Assembly: GCA_963966185.1 (NCBI GenBank)
Contig: CAWZYM010000074.1
Coordinates: 106,001-170,000 of the forward strand
Origin: Rhabditoides inermis
Taxonomy: Eukaryota; Nematoda; Chromadorea; Rhabditida; Rhabditidae
Length of the DNA stretch: 64,000 nt
Direction of reading: 5' to 3'
The position numbers were made by a program, and so were the translations under genes. Position 1 is the stretch's first letter; every line of letters begins with the position of its first letter. Shown here one piece after another: positions 48,495-60,191 of the stretch. Below the pieces are notes generated by a model that saw nothing but the letters and a program-made list of their open reading frames with translations, was not told the origin of the DNA and ran no database searches.

Positions 48495-49105
48495 AGAAGA
48501 ATGATATTTGATATACTTACTTGGCTCTCTTGGCAAATAGAGCAGCGGCGTGCGGATTGAGCTCAATAGCATTGGTGTAATGTTCAATGCACTTGTCGAC
48601 CTCTCCTTTCGAGAAGCGGCCATGGCGGCGTCGCGCTCCTCGCCCGACTTATCCATGTCCTCGTCGCTCACCTGCAAAAAATAAATGAAGTCCCATGTAC
48701 TTTCTCAAACACACCTCCTTATTTCCGTCGCCCATGGGAGAGGCTCGCTCGAGTCGTTCTCCACCACTCCGTCCATGTCCAGATCGGGCATGGGGATGTC
48801 TTCATCCATAGGCTCCTCTTTGGGCTGCTCCTTTTTCGGCTCCTCCGCTTTCTTCTCGCCCGAGAAGGGACACTTGCCAGCACCGGCAGCCGACGGGGCA
48901 GGCGCTGCCGGGATCTTTCCGCCCAAACTGAACATATTTCATCATATCAAAATGGAAAAGAAAATATATTGATAAATTGATGAACTATATCTTACCCACC
49001 TTTCAATGTAGTCCCTGAAAAAGCGAGCTGCGGATGGTGCAGAATCGATGCGTCGCGCTGGCATGCACCGATGAAATCCTTCAGAAGGCCGAACTGCGAT
49101 TCCAT
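41822..49105 (-). CDS. Hsc70-interacting protein (HIP/ST13), with sequence frameshifts
   Basis: HIP is a cytosolic co-chaperone that stabilises ADP-bound Hsc70. Exons 49105-49000, 48927-48715, 48671-48521, 48444-48232, 42476-42330, 42278-42056 and 41988-41822 follow the HIP order: N-terminal helix domain ([11 protein letters not shown]), acidic linker with E-E-P-M-D-E-D, TPR repeats ([23 protein letters not shown]), charged helix ([13 protein letters not shown]), Gly/Met/Pro-rich linker, and STI1/DP2 domain ([14 protein letters not shown]). It ends E-P-D-L-D. About eight single-base frameshifts break it, near 49018, 48733, 48622, 48323, 42412, 42240, 42097 and 41900, mostly in homopolymers. 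Splice phases agree once these are allowed for, so assembly error is likelier than a pseudogene. The intron 48231-42477 contains another gene on the opposite strand. The first exon may be trans-spliced or joined to the thioredoxin gene upstream. Confidence 0.88.
43472..48040 (+). CDS. Large secreted Cys-repeat protein (CKYRKSCY repeats), unknown family, with frameshifts
   Basis: I do not recognise this protein. Exons 43472-43556, 43802-43903, 44609-44721, 44776-44878 and one long exon 44924-48040 predict about 1190 residues. Exon 1 encodes a hydrophobic leader ([11 protein letters not shown]) after a start broken by one lost C near 43480, so the protein is probably secreted. The N-terminal 220 residues hold a compact region ([27 protein letters not shown]). 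The rest is Lys/Glu/Asp-rich linker carrying ten copies of the octapeptide C-K-Y-R-K-S-C-Y at 45337, 45489, 45750, 45921, 46053, 46192, 47248, 47410, 47519 and 47792. Most continue E-T/S-G-x-L-P-E-I. A degenerate eleventh, C-N-E-Y-Y-L-S-C, lies near 47930. Frameshifts near 45440, 46280, 46560, 46850 and 47510 look like sequencing errors. AATAAA lies at 48165. The gene lies inside a HIP intron on the opposite strand. Confidence 0.75.
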
Positions 49106-49433
49106 CTGAAAGAATATTGGATAAAAGAAAGTTTAGAAAACAGTACACATATTCGATAGCACGAACAGTGAACAGCAACGGAAGATACATGTGTAATGCA
49201 ACGAAAATATATAGAATGAGTTAAGAAAGGTATATCAAAGGACGCAAAAGCGAACAGAATAACAGTACTGATCTGATGAAAAGAGCCCGAACGGTCGAGA
49301 ACAGTCGAAAACACGAGTGCTGCGCGCGCCAAATCAAAACAGCGAACGTGTAGTTTGTAGTCAGTACACATATCCCAGTCCAGTGAAGTGGCACAAAAGT
49401 AGTCGAGCAGTTCTCATAAACATAAATGCTCAC
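49106..49433 (-). other. Gap between thioredoxin and HIP coding exons: intron or intercistronic region
   Basis: It starts with a good donor (GGA|GTGAGC) at the end of the thioredoxin frame and ends with a good acceptor (TTCTTTCAG) directly before the HIP ATG, both in phase 0. If it is an intron, the two domains form one protein. If not, it is the 3' UTR plus spacer of an operon. Without splicing the thioredoxin frame runs on for about 71 unconserved codons to a stop near 49219. Confidence 0.5.
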
Positions 49434-49922
49434 TCCAGACGCAGCAGACGATCCGCCGGTCTTTGCCCACTTCGCCACCATAGCCGACAGTTTTTCCTTG
49501 TTCGCTCCAGAGAACGAATCAACTTTCTTTCTGAAAACAAAGTATCATATAGCAACGTGAACATGATTTTTTCAATCCCACCCGCCAACAAAGACCATGA
49601 AGGTGGGCATAGCCGAAACTCCGTTTGATGCCGCAGTTCCTAGACATTCATTGAAATTGAATCGAATAAATTTTACACCAACCATCACACTTGTCCACAT
49701 CGACCTTCATGAAAACGCAACCAGTGTGCTGGTTCGCCAACTCCTCAAACGCCGGAGCAATCATCTTGCATGGTCCACACCTGTCAAAATAACCCATAAA
49801 GTATAACAGACAAAATGGCACCATTCCGCAGTGAAGTCGACCACAATTGCTTTGCCTGCCGCAGTAGCAGCTGCGAAAGCAGCAGTATAGTCCTCGTCGG
49901 AGTTACACACGCACACAGACAT
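49434..49922 (-). CDS. Thioredoxin-domain protein (CGPC active site)
   Basis: A thiol-disulfide oxidoreductase, probably cytosolic since no signal sequence is present. Four exons (49922-49822, 49780-49683, 49639-49582, 49530-49434) give 118 residues that cover a whole thioredoxin fold: [13 protein letters not shown] with the redox pair split by a 41-nt intron, [10 protein letters not shown], the cis-proline loop S-A-M-P-T-F, and the last helix [11 protein letters not shown]. The frame has no stop at the end of exon 4; it continues G-G-S-S-A-A-S-G to a donor. The 3' end is therefore open. The protein may end in a read-through tail or be spliced to the HIP exon at 49105. The PITH domain of TXNL1 is not seen. 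It starts 283 bases after the dyskerin stop on the same strand, suggesting an operon. No frameshift is present. Confidence 0.88.
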
Positions 49923-50205
49923 GCTGGATTGAAAGAATCAAATATAGAATACAAAGCCAACCTAATGCAATCAAATATTAACATAGTGCATTAAACACCT
50001 TATTGTATTTACGAATAAAACTAAGTATGAATTTAATCATTTATTTCACAAAACACTTGAACGTAACAACATGCCCAATAGGCTCATCAACAATGAGGCG
50101 TGATAACAATAAACAATGTTAACTTGGGTAAACAATAGGTGTGAAACAAAGTCGTAAAACAACTACATATCGTCAAATAGTTCACAACTTACATCTCTGT
50201 ACAGA

Positions 50206-51959
50206 TTAGTCGGAGTCAGAGTCGGAGCTAGACTCCTCCTTCTTGACGGCCTTCTTTTTCTTGGGAGCCTCCTCGGTATCCATTGCGTCACCGTTGTCCA
50301 CCTTTTCCTTCTTCACAGAGAGATCCTCATAGCTGGCAGCCCAGTTCTTGGGGGTGCTGTCATTCGGCTTTCCGAACTTGTCGAGAAGACCCTCCTTGAC
50401 CATGGCCTTCTTCTTCAGAGCAACAGGTCCCAGACCCCACTTCCTGCCGTAAACATCCCTCTCCATGATGACACGCTTGATCTTAGCGACGACTCCGTGA
50501 TCAACGGAAGCGATGGTAGAAGTGGTCATCTGGGCGATGGCAATGCATACAGCCTCTCCCTTGGTCGACACAATGACGATCTCTTGTCCGATCTCAATGC
50601 CGTCCTCGTAGCGAAGAACACCAGGAATCAGGATCTTGGCTCCATAACAGATAGCGTTGATCTATAACAATATCATATTATTCTTAGGATGGTATATTGT
50701 GAGAAAAATAACACTCACCGCGCTGTCCTTCACAACAACACGCTTGTGCTCAACAAGAAGGGCTTCAAGAGGACGCACGATCTTGCGCATATAAGACTCA
50801 TCCTTCTGAGTATCCAGCATGTACTGGGCATCAAGAATATCGTGCATGGTGATCAGCTGATCGTGCTCATCGGTAATTCCAGACCTAAATAAAAGTACAT
50901 TTACTGTTTAAAGAAATACATATGTATATACAAACCTGTTACGGCGCAGCTCCTGCATCTGTCCTCCAACTCCGAGAAGAAGCCCGAGGTGAACACAGAT
51001 GGTACGCACATATGTTCCGGACTCGCACTTCACCCAGAAGATTCCCATGTTCTGCTCCTGGTCATACTCAATCAGCTTGTTTTCGTAGACAGTACGAATA
51101 CGCAGTTGGCGCTTAACAGCGGAGATGAGAGGAGGGCGTTGGAAGAGTGCTCCGGTGAGCTGAAAGAGTTAACGTTAAAAAAGAGGTTTATGGGATAATA
51201 AAATTAGTCGATCGACATCGTAATCAAATCAAATGGCCGACAAATGAATATAAAATTTAACATCATCTTGAAAATAAGGAAATCCGTCGACTCATCGACT
51301 CAGATACAAACTTGTTCCAAAGCAAATTAGATTTAGTCATTTTTAATCACCTTTTCCAGAGCCTGCTTGACCTTCTTCTCAGACTCCACAGGGTTGTGGA
51401 GGCGGAAAATGCAAACGTACTCCTTTCCAGCGCCCTGCTGAGACTTGGCAAGACGAGTAGTACGGTCAATGCAAACAATAAGGCATCCAGACACCTGAAA
51501 AATAAGGGGTATAATCAAACTAATAATATGAGCACACCTTGGGATCGAGAGTTCCGGAGTGTCCAGTCTTCTCGACGCGAAGAATCTTTTTAATCCAAGC
51601 CACGACCTCGTGACTGGATGGGTTCGCCGGCTTGTCAAGGTTGAAGAATCCAGAGGAAACGTAATCCTTGATACCCCTCTTCAGAGGAGAGCATCCCTCG
51701 GGAAGGGGAGTGTAGTGGTTCGTCCTTACATTCAGTTTATCGAAGTTCTAAAATAAATCATAGACGTAAGAACCAAGAATATGGAACTTGCCTTCAAGAG
51801 CAGCGGCCACTGAGAAGTCTCCAGCTTAGCCTCATCGCTAGAGGGCTTAATCTTGAAATCACCGGAAAGCTGCGCCTCCTGTAAATGAATTATGAAAAAT
51901 TTAAAATAATTAGAAAAACTTACCCCGACGTCGACGTTCTTCTTGTCCTTCTTGCCCAT
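50206..51959 (-). CDS. Dyskerin (DKC1/Cbf5/NAP57), rRNA pseudouridine synthase of H/ACA snoRNPs
   Basis: The catalytic subunit of nucleolar H/ACA ribonucleoproteins, it converts uridine to pseudouridine in rRNA. Seven exons (51959-51924, 51878-51792, 51747-51538, 51494-51351, 51159-50936, 50884-50719, 50661-50206) give 440 residues. The order is a Lys-rich start (M-G-K-K-D-K-K), the DKCLD region (W-P-L-L-L-K-N-F-D-K-L-N), the TruB domain with catalytic Asp in G-H-S-G-T-L-D-P-K (about 109), the [13 protein letters not shown] block, the PUA domain from about 285 (I-N-A-I-C-Y-G-A-K), and an acidic/lysine-rich tail ending S-D-S-D-S-D. Intron 2 uses a GC donor (AAG|GCAAGT). The gene is divergent from ran and about 280 bases upstream of the thioredoxin gene. 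No defect is seen. Confidence 0.97.
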
Positions 51960-52503
51960 TATTACCCGCAACCTGAAAAGGACGTTATCAACAATTCGAA
52001 AAATAAACCATACACACAACACAAATTATCAGCGAAAGAGTAGATGAGAAATGGGGTAATTTAAATATCACAAATATCATAATCATTTTATTGTTGAAAT
52101 CGATACAAAAAAAATCAATTCAACGCGGTTAGGGTTGTAGACAGTGCACCCGACATGGCGATCAATGATAGCATCTAATGCACAGTTGAACTGCGTAGCG
52201 TCCCACTGCATGCTGAAACTGCATGTTAAAAGGGCTGCCACGCAGTGAAAATTTTCGAAAGCGCGGGAGATTGGGCGTCAGTGTGCATGGTTCTTTGGCA
52301 TAGGGTGGTTGTTGTTTTGTTGCTTATTTACTTTTCCGTTCATACGGAACTAGTTTTGTTCATGCTTTCCTAGCAGCACTTCTTCTGAAATGTTCTCTTT
52401 GATCTGCATCTGTGATTCCCCATGTAATTTGATTGTTTTTGTTAATTTCGCAATACTGAGAACTTTTTTGTACTTGTTGTGTACCATTTATTGTTTGTTG
52501 TAG
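51960..52503. promoter_or_regulatory. Shared divergent promoter region of dyskerin and ran
   Basis: The dyskerin and ran start codons face away from each other across 544 bases, so the promoters of both housekeeping genes must lie here. A splice acceptor (TTTGTTGTAG) abuts the ran ATG, and an acceptor-like TTTTCAG lies just before the dyskerin ATG on its strand (GACGTTATC..TTTTCAGG near 51973). Both fit spliced-leader addition. No TATA box is obvious. Confidence 0.55.
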
Positions 52504-53312
<809 letters not shown>

Positions 53313-53491
53313 GCCCCAGTGTTGTTCATTGTTGAATTTATTATCTTTGAACGTTTGAACGTGTATTTTGTTACGCCGTGTGCAGTCTCAAAAAATAAAC
53401 CAGTGTCGTCTTATAAGTTTGTACTTTGCGCTATCATAAATTATAATTATAAACACTGTTGCAACATTTATTTCTATACATCTATATCTAT

Positions 53492-54502
<1,011 letters not shown>

Positions 54503-54807
54503 CACAACTGAAAACAACAGGGTGGCGGAGATACTGTATTTCATTTAGAAGATATTTGACAGACCTCACAACTGCTGTAATTGACAACTGAACACACAGT
54601 ACAACCTCACAGAAAACAGTTCATTGCAAAAACCGACAGACAAGTGAGTGGGCACAATCACCCGAGATCGCCGGGAAGAGACCGCGGTAGGGCATGCAAT
54701 GTCAGTAAATATATCTCCAAGGAGCTATGTAAATGTACAGATACGAAACCAGTAGTGAAGGGTGAAAAGTAGTGTAGCCAGTGAAAGAGCTCGTATGAGT
54801 TGGGGGA

Positions 54808-56445
54808 TCAGCAGTGTACGTCTATGCAGTCCTCCTCATCCATGTCGAGGTCGTTGGGCGAGCAGGCGAAGTCGACAGAGTCGTTGTCGAACAACAACTT
54901 CTTCACCGACACACCTCCCAGCGCCGCTTCGATAGCGGCCATCTGCGACGCGAACGACTCCGCCTGAACAACAACACCTGGTATGCAATTAGTACAATCA
55001 CCAACCTTGAGAATCTGAAGATTGACGGGGCGTCCGGACGAGCGCTGCAGTCGCACCGTGATCTTGTTCGGGTCGACCGGCTGCTGCAAGAGTCTCTTAT
55101 AGCTTATTAGACGGAACTTATTGCTCACCTCGTTGACACGAGAGGTGGAAAAGGACGGCGCAGCCACGGCGATGCGCATTGCGCTCAGCTTGTTCAGCGC
55201 AGTCTCCGAGAAATGGAGCTGCTCTGGAGAGAGCTGTAAATAAGGTTGAGATATGAAACAAATAGGAAAAAAACAACAACTAATGAACATACGTACCTCG
55301 ACCTCGATGGTTTTCTGGTTCATGAGGATGAGCACCTCCTCCTCAGTACACCCCCACTTTGCCGCGATGTCAGTGCGTAGCTGCGTTAGAGGGCGCGACT
55401 GAAACGAGCATATTAGCACAAAATCTTAAATCGACATACCATGCTCCAGTCCTTGGTCTGTCCCTTGCTGCCCTCGAGGTCGAACAAGATAATCGAACAC
55501 TGTGGGCCGACCGGTTCAGCAGGACTGAAAAACTAGTTCAAACTATATATTCATAAACACTGTTTCATATCGAAAACTTAATATCATAACGTTAGCTTCC
55601 GAAACGTACCGAGAAGGTGCAGAGGCGCGCATCGAGCTGATCGGGCGCAAAGGAGAGATGTCCATCATGCGAGCGTTTGCGTCCGTCATGTGGCTGAACA
55701 GGATCATAATAAAGGACATATAAATCAATAGAACGGTACCGTATGGTGCGCTGCGCCTTCTCGATGTGATTGCAAGAGTAATAGTTCTTGGGGAGAGCGC
55801 CGGGCAGTGCGTCACGCACGCGGGCAATCTTCTCGATCTCCTCCGCGTCGCGACGCTGCGACGCCTTCACCTCGGCGGCGGACTTGGCAGCCTTCTTCTT
55901 CAACTTGTTGAAGATGGACTCCTCCTCCGCGTCTACATCGCTCAGCTCGTCGTCGTCGGACAGATCGAACGACCTGCGACGCTTCGGTTGCGGAGCTGTA
56001 AAAACTTACTGTATGCGTCAAATGTACTAAAGCGGTAGCTAAAGTGACTTACAATCGGGCGATGCGGGGGCGGCGAAGGTGGCATCGGCCTCAATCTGCT
56101 CGACGCGCGTGTAGTTGGGTACATAATTTTTGAGATAATTGCTGTACAGTCCACCCTCGTCGTCGCTGTCGTCCAGAACACCCAATTTGTTGTCCGAGTC
56201 GCGGGACTACAACAACCATTTCGAAACACGGTGACATGCCAGTGACGTACCGAAGATTCGGAGCCACGTCGCTGTTCCTTCGATGCAACATCGTTGATCG
56301 AATCATCAAGAACCCTCGGATGCGAGAGCGTCTGATTTATTTCGTAAATTCCAAAATGCACGCAAAAATCGAGTTTTCACCCACCCACCTCGTCTATGAT
56401 ATCGTCGGGCATAGAAGTGTTGTGCGAATCAGTGATATCCGCCAT
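54808..56445 (-). CDS. Rad60/Esc2/NIP45 (RENi)-like protein with two SUMO-like domains
   Basis: Family members act in nuclear SUMO-linked genome maintenance; NIP45 (NFATC2IP) is the animal member. Ten exons (56445-56389, 56331-56251, 56206-56053, 55995-55740, 55693-55610, 55524-55440, 55398-55297, 55233-55129, 55083-55006, 54963-54808) give 385 residues with consistent phases. The first half is acidic and basic, with P-K-R-R-R-S-F as a likely nuclear signal and D-D-D-E-L-S-D-V-D nearby. The first SUMO-like domain runs from C-S-I-I-L-F-D-L to M-R-I-A-V; the second from I-T-V-R-L-Q-R to the end, closing M-D-E-E-D-C-I-D-V-H-C, like the D-x-I-E-V-W end of NIP45. No C-terminal Gly-Gly is present, so it is not conjugated. 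A SUMO-like fold is an inference from spacing. It starts after TTCTTAG and probably leads an operon with the DnaJ gene. Confidence 0.75.
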
Positions 56446-57330
56446 CTAAGAACAAACAATTATTATAATATCAGTGAAGAGACAAAATAACTGGTAAAAG
56501 TCAGAAGAAAGTGCTCGATTTAGATAGTGATAAATATGTAATAATTTAGTATAATTTGGAAGCACTAAGTAACACCGTATTTCAATATTGTAAAATTTAC
56601 ATATTTTCTATTGAATGGATATGGCGTATAAAGCTTCCATATCTCGTATCCTATTAAATAATATATTAAACAATCAAGCAATAAACAAAGAACCCAATGA
56701 GAGCCAGCAAACAGAGGCAGAAAAAAAAACACACACACAGATGACCTAGCACATCCGATCCGGTCTAAAAAGAGCATGATAGTGATTTCGACAGATATGA
56801 GTGTGAAATGCTTGATTCTGACACAGAAGCAGCTTGCAAGATGGTTGAAAAAAGTGAAAAAAAACGAGAAAAAAAACGGAGAAAAAGGACAAAAAAAATG
56901 AATTTTTTTTTGAAAAAAGTGAAAAAAATGGGAAGAGCGGATTGGTGGGAAGTACACGCAGGGGGTCAAAAAATGAATTTTTTCACTTTTTTTCAAAAAA
57001 AAATTTTTTTTTCTCCGTTTTTTTTCTCGTTTTTTTTTCACTTTTTTCAACCATCTTGCAAGCTGCTAGAATCATCAATGAAATTTAGTTCACCAACACT
57101 TGAATGAGAGCGTGTGAGGATTGACTTATGTATGAATGGGAGATGAACTATCTGTAATGAGAGGAAAATCTGTAATGAGAGAGGAAGAAGGTACATGGGA
57201 AAGAGTTCATTCTACTTTTTTAACAGCACACTGACATTCGTATTGATTGAAATACCCTTCATTCATATTATTATTATTTCTTCTCCTGTTTTTTCACTGT
57301 TCTCTCTTCAGTTTAGTTCTTGATTTTACA
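56446..57330. other. Divergent intergenic region between NIP45-like and EcR-like genes
   Basis: Contains the promoters of two divergent genes and the A/T-homopolymer inverted repeat at 56828-57067. No coding exon is supported. The left part is AT-rich. Confidence 0.5.
56828..57067. repeat. Long inverted repeat rich in A and T runs
   Basis: AGCAGCTTGCAAGATGG (from 56828), followed by a purine arm of GAAAAAAGTGAAAAAAAACGAG type, is repeated as reverse complement ending at 57067 (CCATCTTGCAAGCTGCT). The arms are about 95 bases and differ mainly in homopolymer length. The unique centre (about 56925-56970) is about 45 bases. It resembles a small foldback element or an RNA hairpin locus. Confidence 0.8.
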
Positions 57331-57563
57331 ATGTTCAGTCAGCTATACCATGGCAAAACAAGCTATGAATTAGCCTGTATCTTTCTTGACAATCACACCA
57401 GCGCGTGCTTACCTGGAACGGCAACGCGTTCGTTCCAAGGTTGGGATTACAAGAACGCATGCGATCAATCGCTCTGGCAACTTTGGAAGGAGACGGACAG
57501 GGAGTGGGTAAGAGAGCGTAGTTCCGGTGGAGGGACAGACGGCATATGAGAAAGAGAGAGAGA

Positions 57564-57609
<46 letters not shown>

Positions 57610-59835
57610 GCGCGGCATCAAAGTATTCAAGGACACCGCTGCCATTCGATGCTGCCGCCTGGTATTATGTAGTGTTCACTATATTGTTTCTCCTAGCGAG
57701 TCTTGTATTTCAGGAACTGTATACTTTCAGCATGTCTCTCTCGGCGCCTATCGCGTATCACACCATCGATGAGGGGTTTTGGAGCGATCAGGTATGCTAT
57801 GCGGTTCTTTTCCGCAATCGCAAATGTAAATCCTCCCGGCCTGGTTTTACAATGTTATAACATAACATTGTATTACGAGTGTTACTCGCCTTATACTCTG
57901 TTATCTTGTTACTCTGTTATCGTCTTATACTGCACTCGTCGCAAATGACGAAAATTGAAGAAGTTAATGTGTATTTTCTCTGCTTCGTATAGTAACACTG
58001 GTTCATTACTACGGTGTTTTTCTTTTTACATTTTTCCACAAAAAACCCCAGCTACATTTCAGGCAGCTACGAGCCTAGATTTACCTCGTACTCGTGCGAT
58101 GGGTACAGATAACAACGCAGAGGGTACGATTTACAATTCGATATGGCTTTTTATGTATCCGTCTATCACTATATTTCTTGTATATTATGTTTGGAATATT
58201 TCTCATGGTGGGCGATTTTAACACGATGCCTGTAGTCACTCGATTCTCTCCTATCACTATCGCTACAAATACGAACATAAGATTCACTTTTCTTAGGTTC
58301 ACATCTTCGAAAAAGAAGAGAACCGCCGATAAAAAGAGCCAAAAATGGAAGGCGTTCAGGTGAAATTTTAAGTTCACACAGTAATCATATATTGTTATAT
58401 TTTAGGAAGACGTGTGCTTGGTTTGTGGAGACAAAGCGAGTGGTTATCACTACAATGCACTCACCTGTGAGGGATGCAAAGGGTGAGAGAGAGAGAAAGA
58501 GAGAAAGAGAGAAAGAGAGAAAGAGAGAAAAGAGAGAGAAGAGAGAAAGAGAGAAAGAGAGAGAGAGAGAGAAAGAGAGAAAGAGAGAAAGAGAGAAAGA
58601 GAGAAAGAGAGAAAGAGAGAAAGAGAGAAAGAGAGAAAGAGAGAAAGAGAGAAAGAGAGAAAGAGAAAAGAGAGAAAGAGAGAAAGAGAGAAGAGAGAAG
58701 AGAGAAAGAGAGAAAGAGAGAAAGAGAGAAAGAGAGAAAGAGAGAAAGAGAGAAGAGAGAAAGAGAGAAAGAGAGAAAGAGAGAAAGAGAGAAAGAGAGA
58801 AAGAGAGAGAAGAAAGAGAGAAAGAGAGAAAGAGAGAAAGAGAGAAAGAGAGAAGAGAGAGAAAGAGAGAAAGAGAGAAAAGAGAGAAAGAGAGAAAGAG
58901 AGAAAGAGAGAAAGAGAGAAAGAGAGAAAGAGGAGAAAGAGAGAAAGAGAGAAAGAGAGAAAGAGAGAAAGAGAGAAAGAGAGAAAGAGAGAAAGAGAGA
59001 AAGAGAGAAAGAGAGAAAGAGAGAAAGAGAGAAAGAGAGAAAGAGAGAAAGAGAGAAAGAGAGAAAGAGAGAAAGAGAGAAAGAGAGAAAGAGAGAAAGA
59101 GAGAAAGAGAGAGAAAGAGAGAAAGAGAGAAAGAGAGAAAGAGAGAAAGAGAGAAAGAGAGAAAGAGAGAAAGAGAGAAAGAGAGAAAGAGAGAAAGAGA
59201 GAAAGAGAGAAAGAGAGAAAGAGAGAAAGAGAGAAAGAGAGAAAGAGAGAAAGAGAGAAAGAGAGAAAGAGAGAAAGAGAGAAAGAGAGAAAGAGAGAAA
59301 GAGAGAAAGAGAGAAAGAGAGAAAGAGAGAAAGAGAGAAAGAGAGAAAGAGAGAAAGAGAGAAAGAGAGAAAGAGAGAAAGAGAGAAAGAGGAGAGAAAG
59401 AGAGAAAGAGAGAAAGAGAGAAAGAGAGAAGAGAGAAAGAGAGAGAAAGAGAGAAAGAGAGAAAGAGAGAAAGAGAGAAAGAGAGAAAGAGAGAAAGAGG
59501 AGAAAAGAGAAAGAGAGAAAGAGAGAAGAGAGGAAGAGTAGAGACTCTTCCAGATTCTTTCGCCGATCTATCACTCGACGCGCCAATTACTACTGCAAAT
59601 GGGCCGAAAAGTAATTACTTTCTAATTTTTCGCTGTGAAATACGGTTACGATTGGATCGTTCTGTTTGAGAAAAAGGTTATTGAAGAAGAATAAATCATC
59701 ATGATAGTGAAAATAAATAATAGATTTCATAACAAATTGGAATGATTTGCAGTTGTGAGATCGACATGTATATGCGAAGAAAGTGCCAGTTCTGTCGACT
59801 GGAGAAGTGCATACAGGCAGGGATGCGGGCAGAGT
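57331..59835 (+). CDS. EcR/FXR-type (NR1H-like) nuclear receptor, 5' part with DNA-binding domain
   Basis: A ligand-regulated transcription factor; in arthropods EcR pairs with USP/RXR to sense ecdysteroids. Supported exons are 58406-58482, 59554-59610 and 59753-59835, which join into a complete two-finger DNA-binding domain: [18 protein letters not shown]-box C-E-G-C-K-G, F-F-R-R-S-I-T, then [18 protein letters not shown]. The phrases [13 protein letters not shown] and D-M-Y-M-R-R-K-C-Q mark the EcR/FXR/LXR group, not DAF-12. Likely upstream exons are 57331-57508 (M-F-S-Q-L-Y, donor TGG|GTAAGA) and 57714-57791, both phase 0. Small candidates near 58060-58130 and 58297-58359 do not fit phase. 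The hinge and ligand-binding domain must lie beyond the retrotransposon, right of the window. An intron of 1071 bases between fingers is a GAGAGAAA array. Confidence 0.85.
57547..57607. repeat. GA microsatellite in EcR-like gene
   Basis: A GA run about 38 bases after the donor of the proposed N-terminal exon of the EcR-like gene. Confidence 0.95.
58483..59541. repeat. ~1.05-kb (GAGAGAAA)n minisatellite-like array in the zinc-finger intron
   Basis: An almost uninterrupted purine array with an 8-base unit (GAGAGAAA) repeated roughly 130 times, with small indel variants (AAAAG, GAAG, GGAG) at intervals. It begins at the splice donor itself (GG|GTGAGAGAGAG) and ends 12 bases before the next acceptor, so it is nearly the whole intron. 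It yields long spurious frames on both strands. Confidence 0.98.
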
Positions 59836-60191
59836 GTGGGTGGAATTTTGATTGAAATGATTTATCTCAAATCGTATGGCATTGGGGGAGTTTGGAGTTT
59901 ATCTTGGGTAGTTGGCAAATGACTTGGGTCCGGCCGCGTCCGTCGTTGGTCCCTCAGCAGCAGAAGCTTGGTCGCAGCATCCTCGAGGCGTCGGGCGAGC
60001 GGGGCGGCGGCCGGCTGTATCGCGCACTATCGGACAGCTCTCTTGGTCCCCTTGTCGCGGGGAGAGAGACAGCCCTACACGAGTACAGTATCAGTGTTGT
60101 ATTGTGACATGACCAGATTGCTTATCTCACTGCCCAACTTCTCGCTGTAGTCGGGTTCTCTCGTATCTTTCTTTGTATCTCGCAATCATCT
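59836..60191 (-). other. Probable 3' UTR of the retrotransposon within the EcR-like intron
   Basis: Downstream (leftward) of the retrotransposon stop codon lies a GC-rich, structured stretch (about 59925-60080) with two similar phrases, GGGGACCAAGAGAG and GAGGGACCAACGACGG in element sense. The exact 3' end, tail and target-site duplication cannot be fixed from one copy. Confidence 0.4.

Noticed and set aside
58297..58359. Exon of the EcR-like gene between acceptor CTTAG and donor CAG|GTGAAA
   Set aside because: Its 63 bases do not connect in frame with the zinc-finger exon in any phase without a stop or shift, so I left it out of the model.
58392..59669. Very long open frames rich in K-E-R-E or L-S-F-S on both strands
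   Set aside because: They are translations of the GAGAGAAA array, which has no stop in several frames, and the array is an intron between conserved zinc-finger exons.
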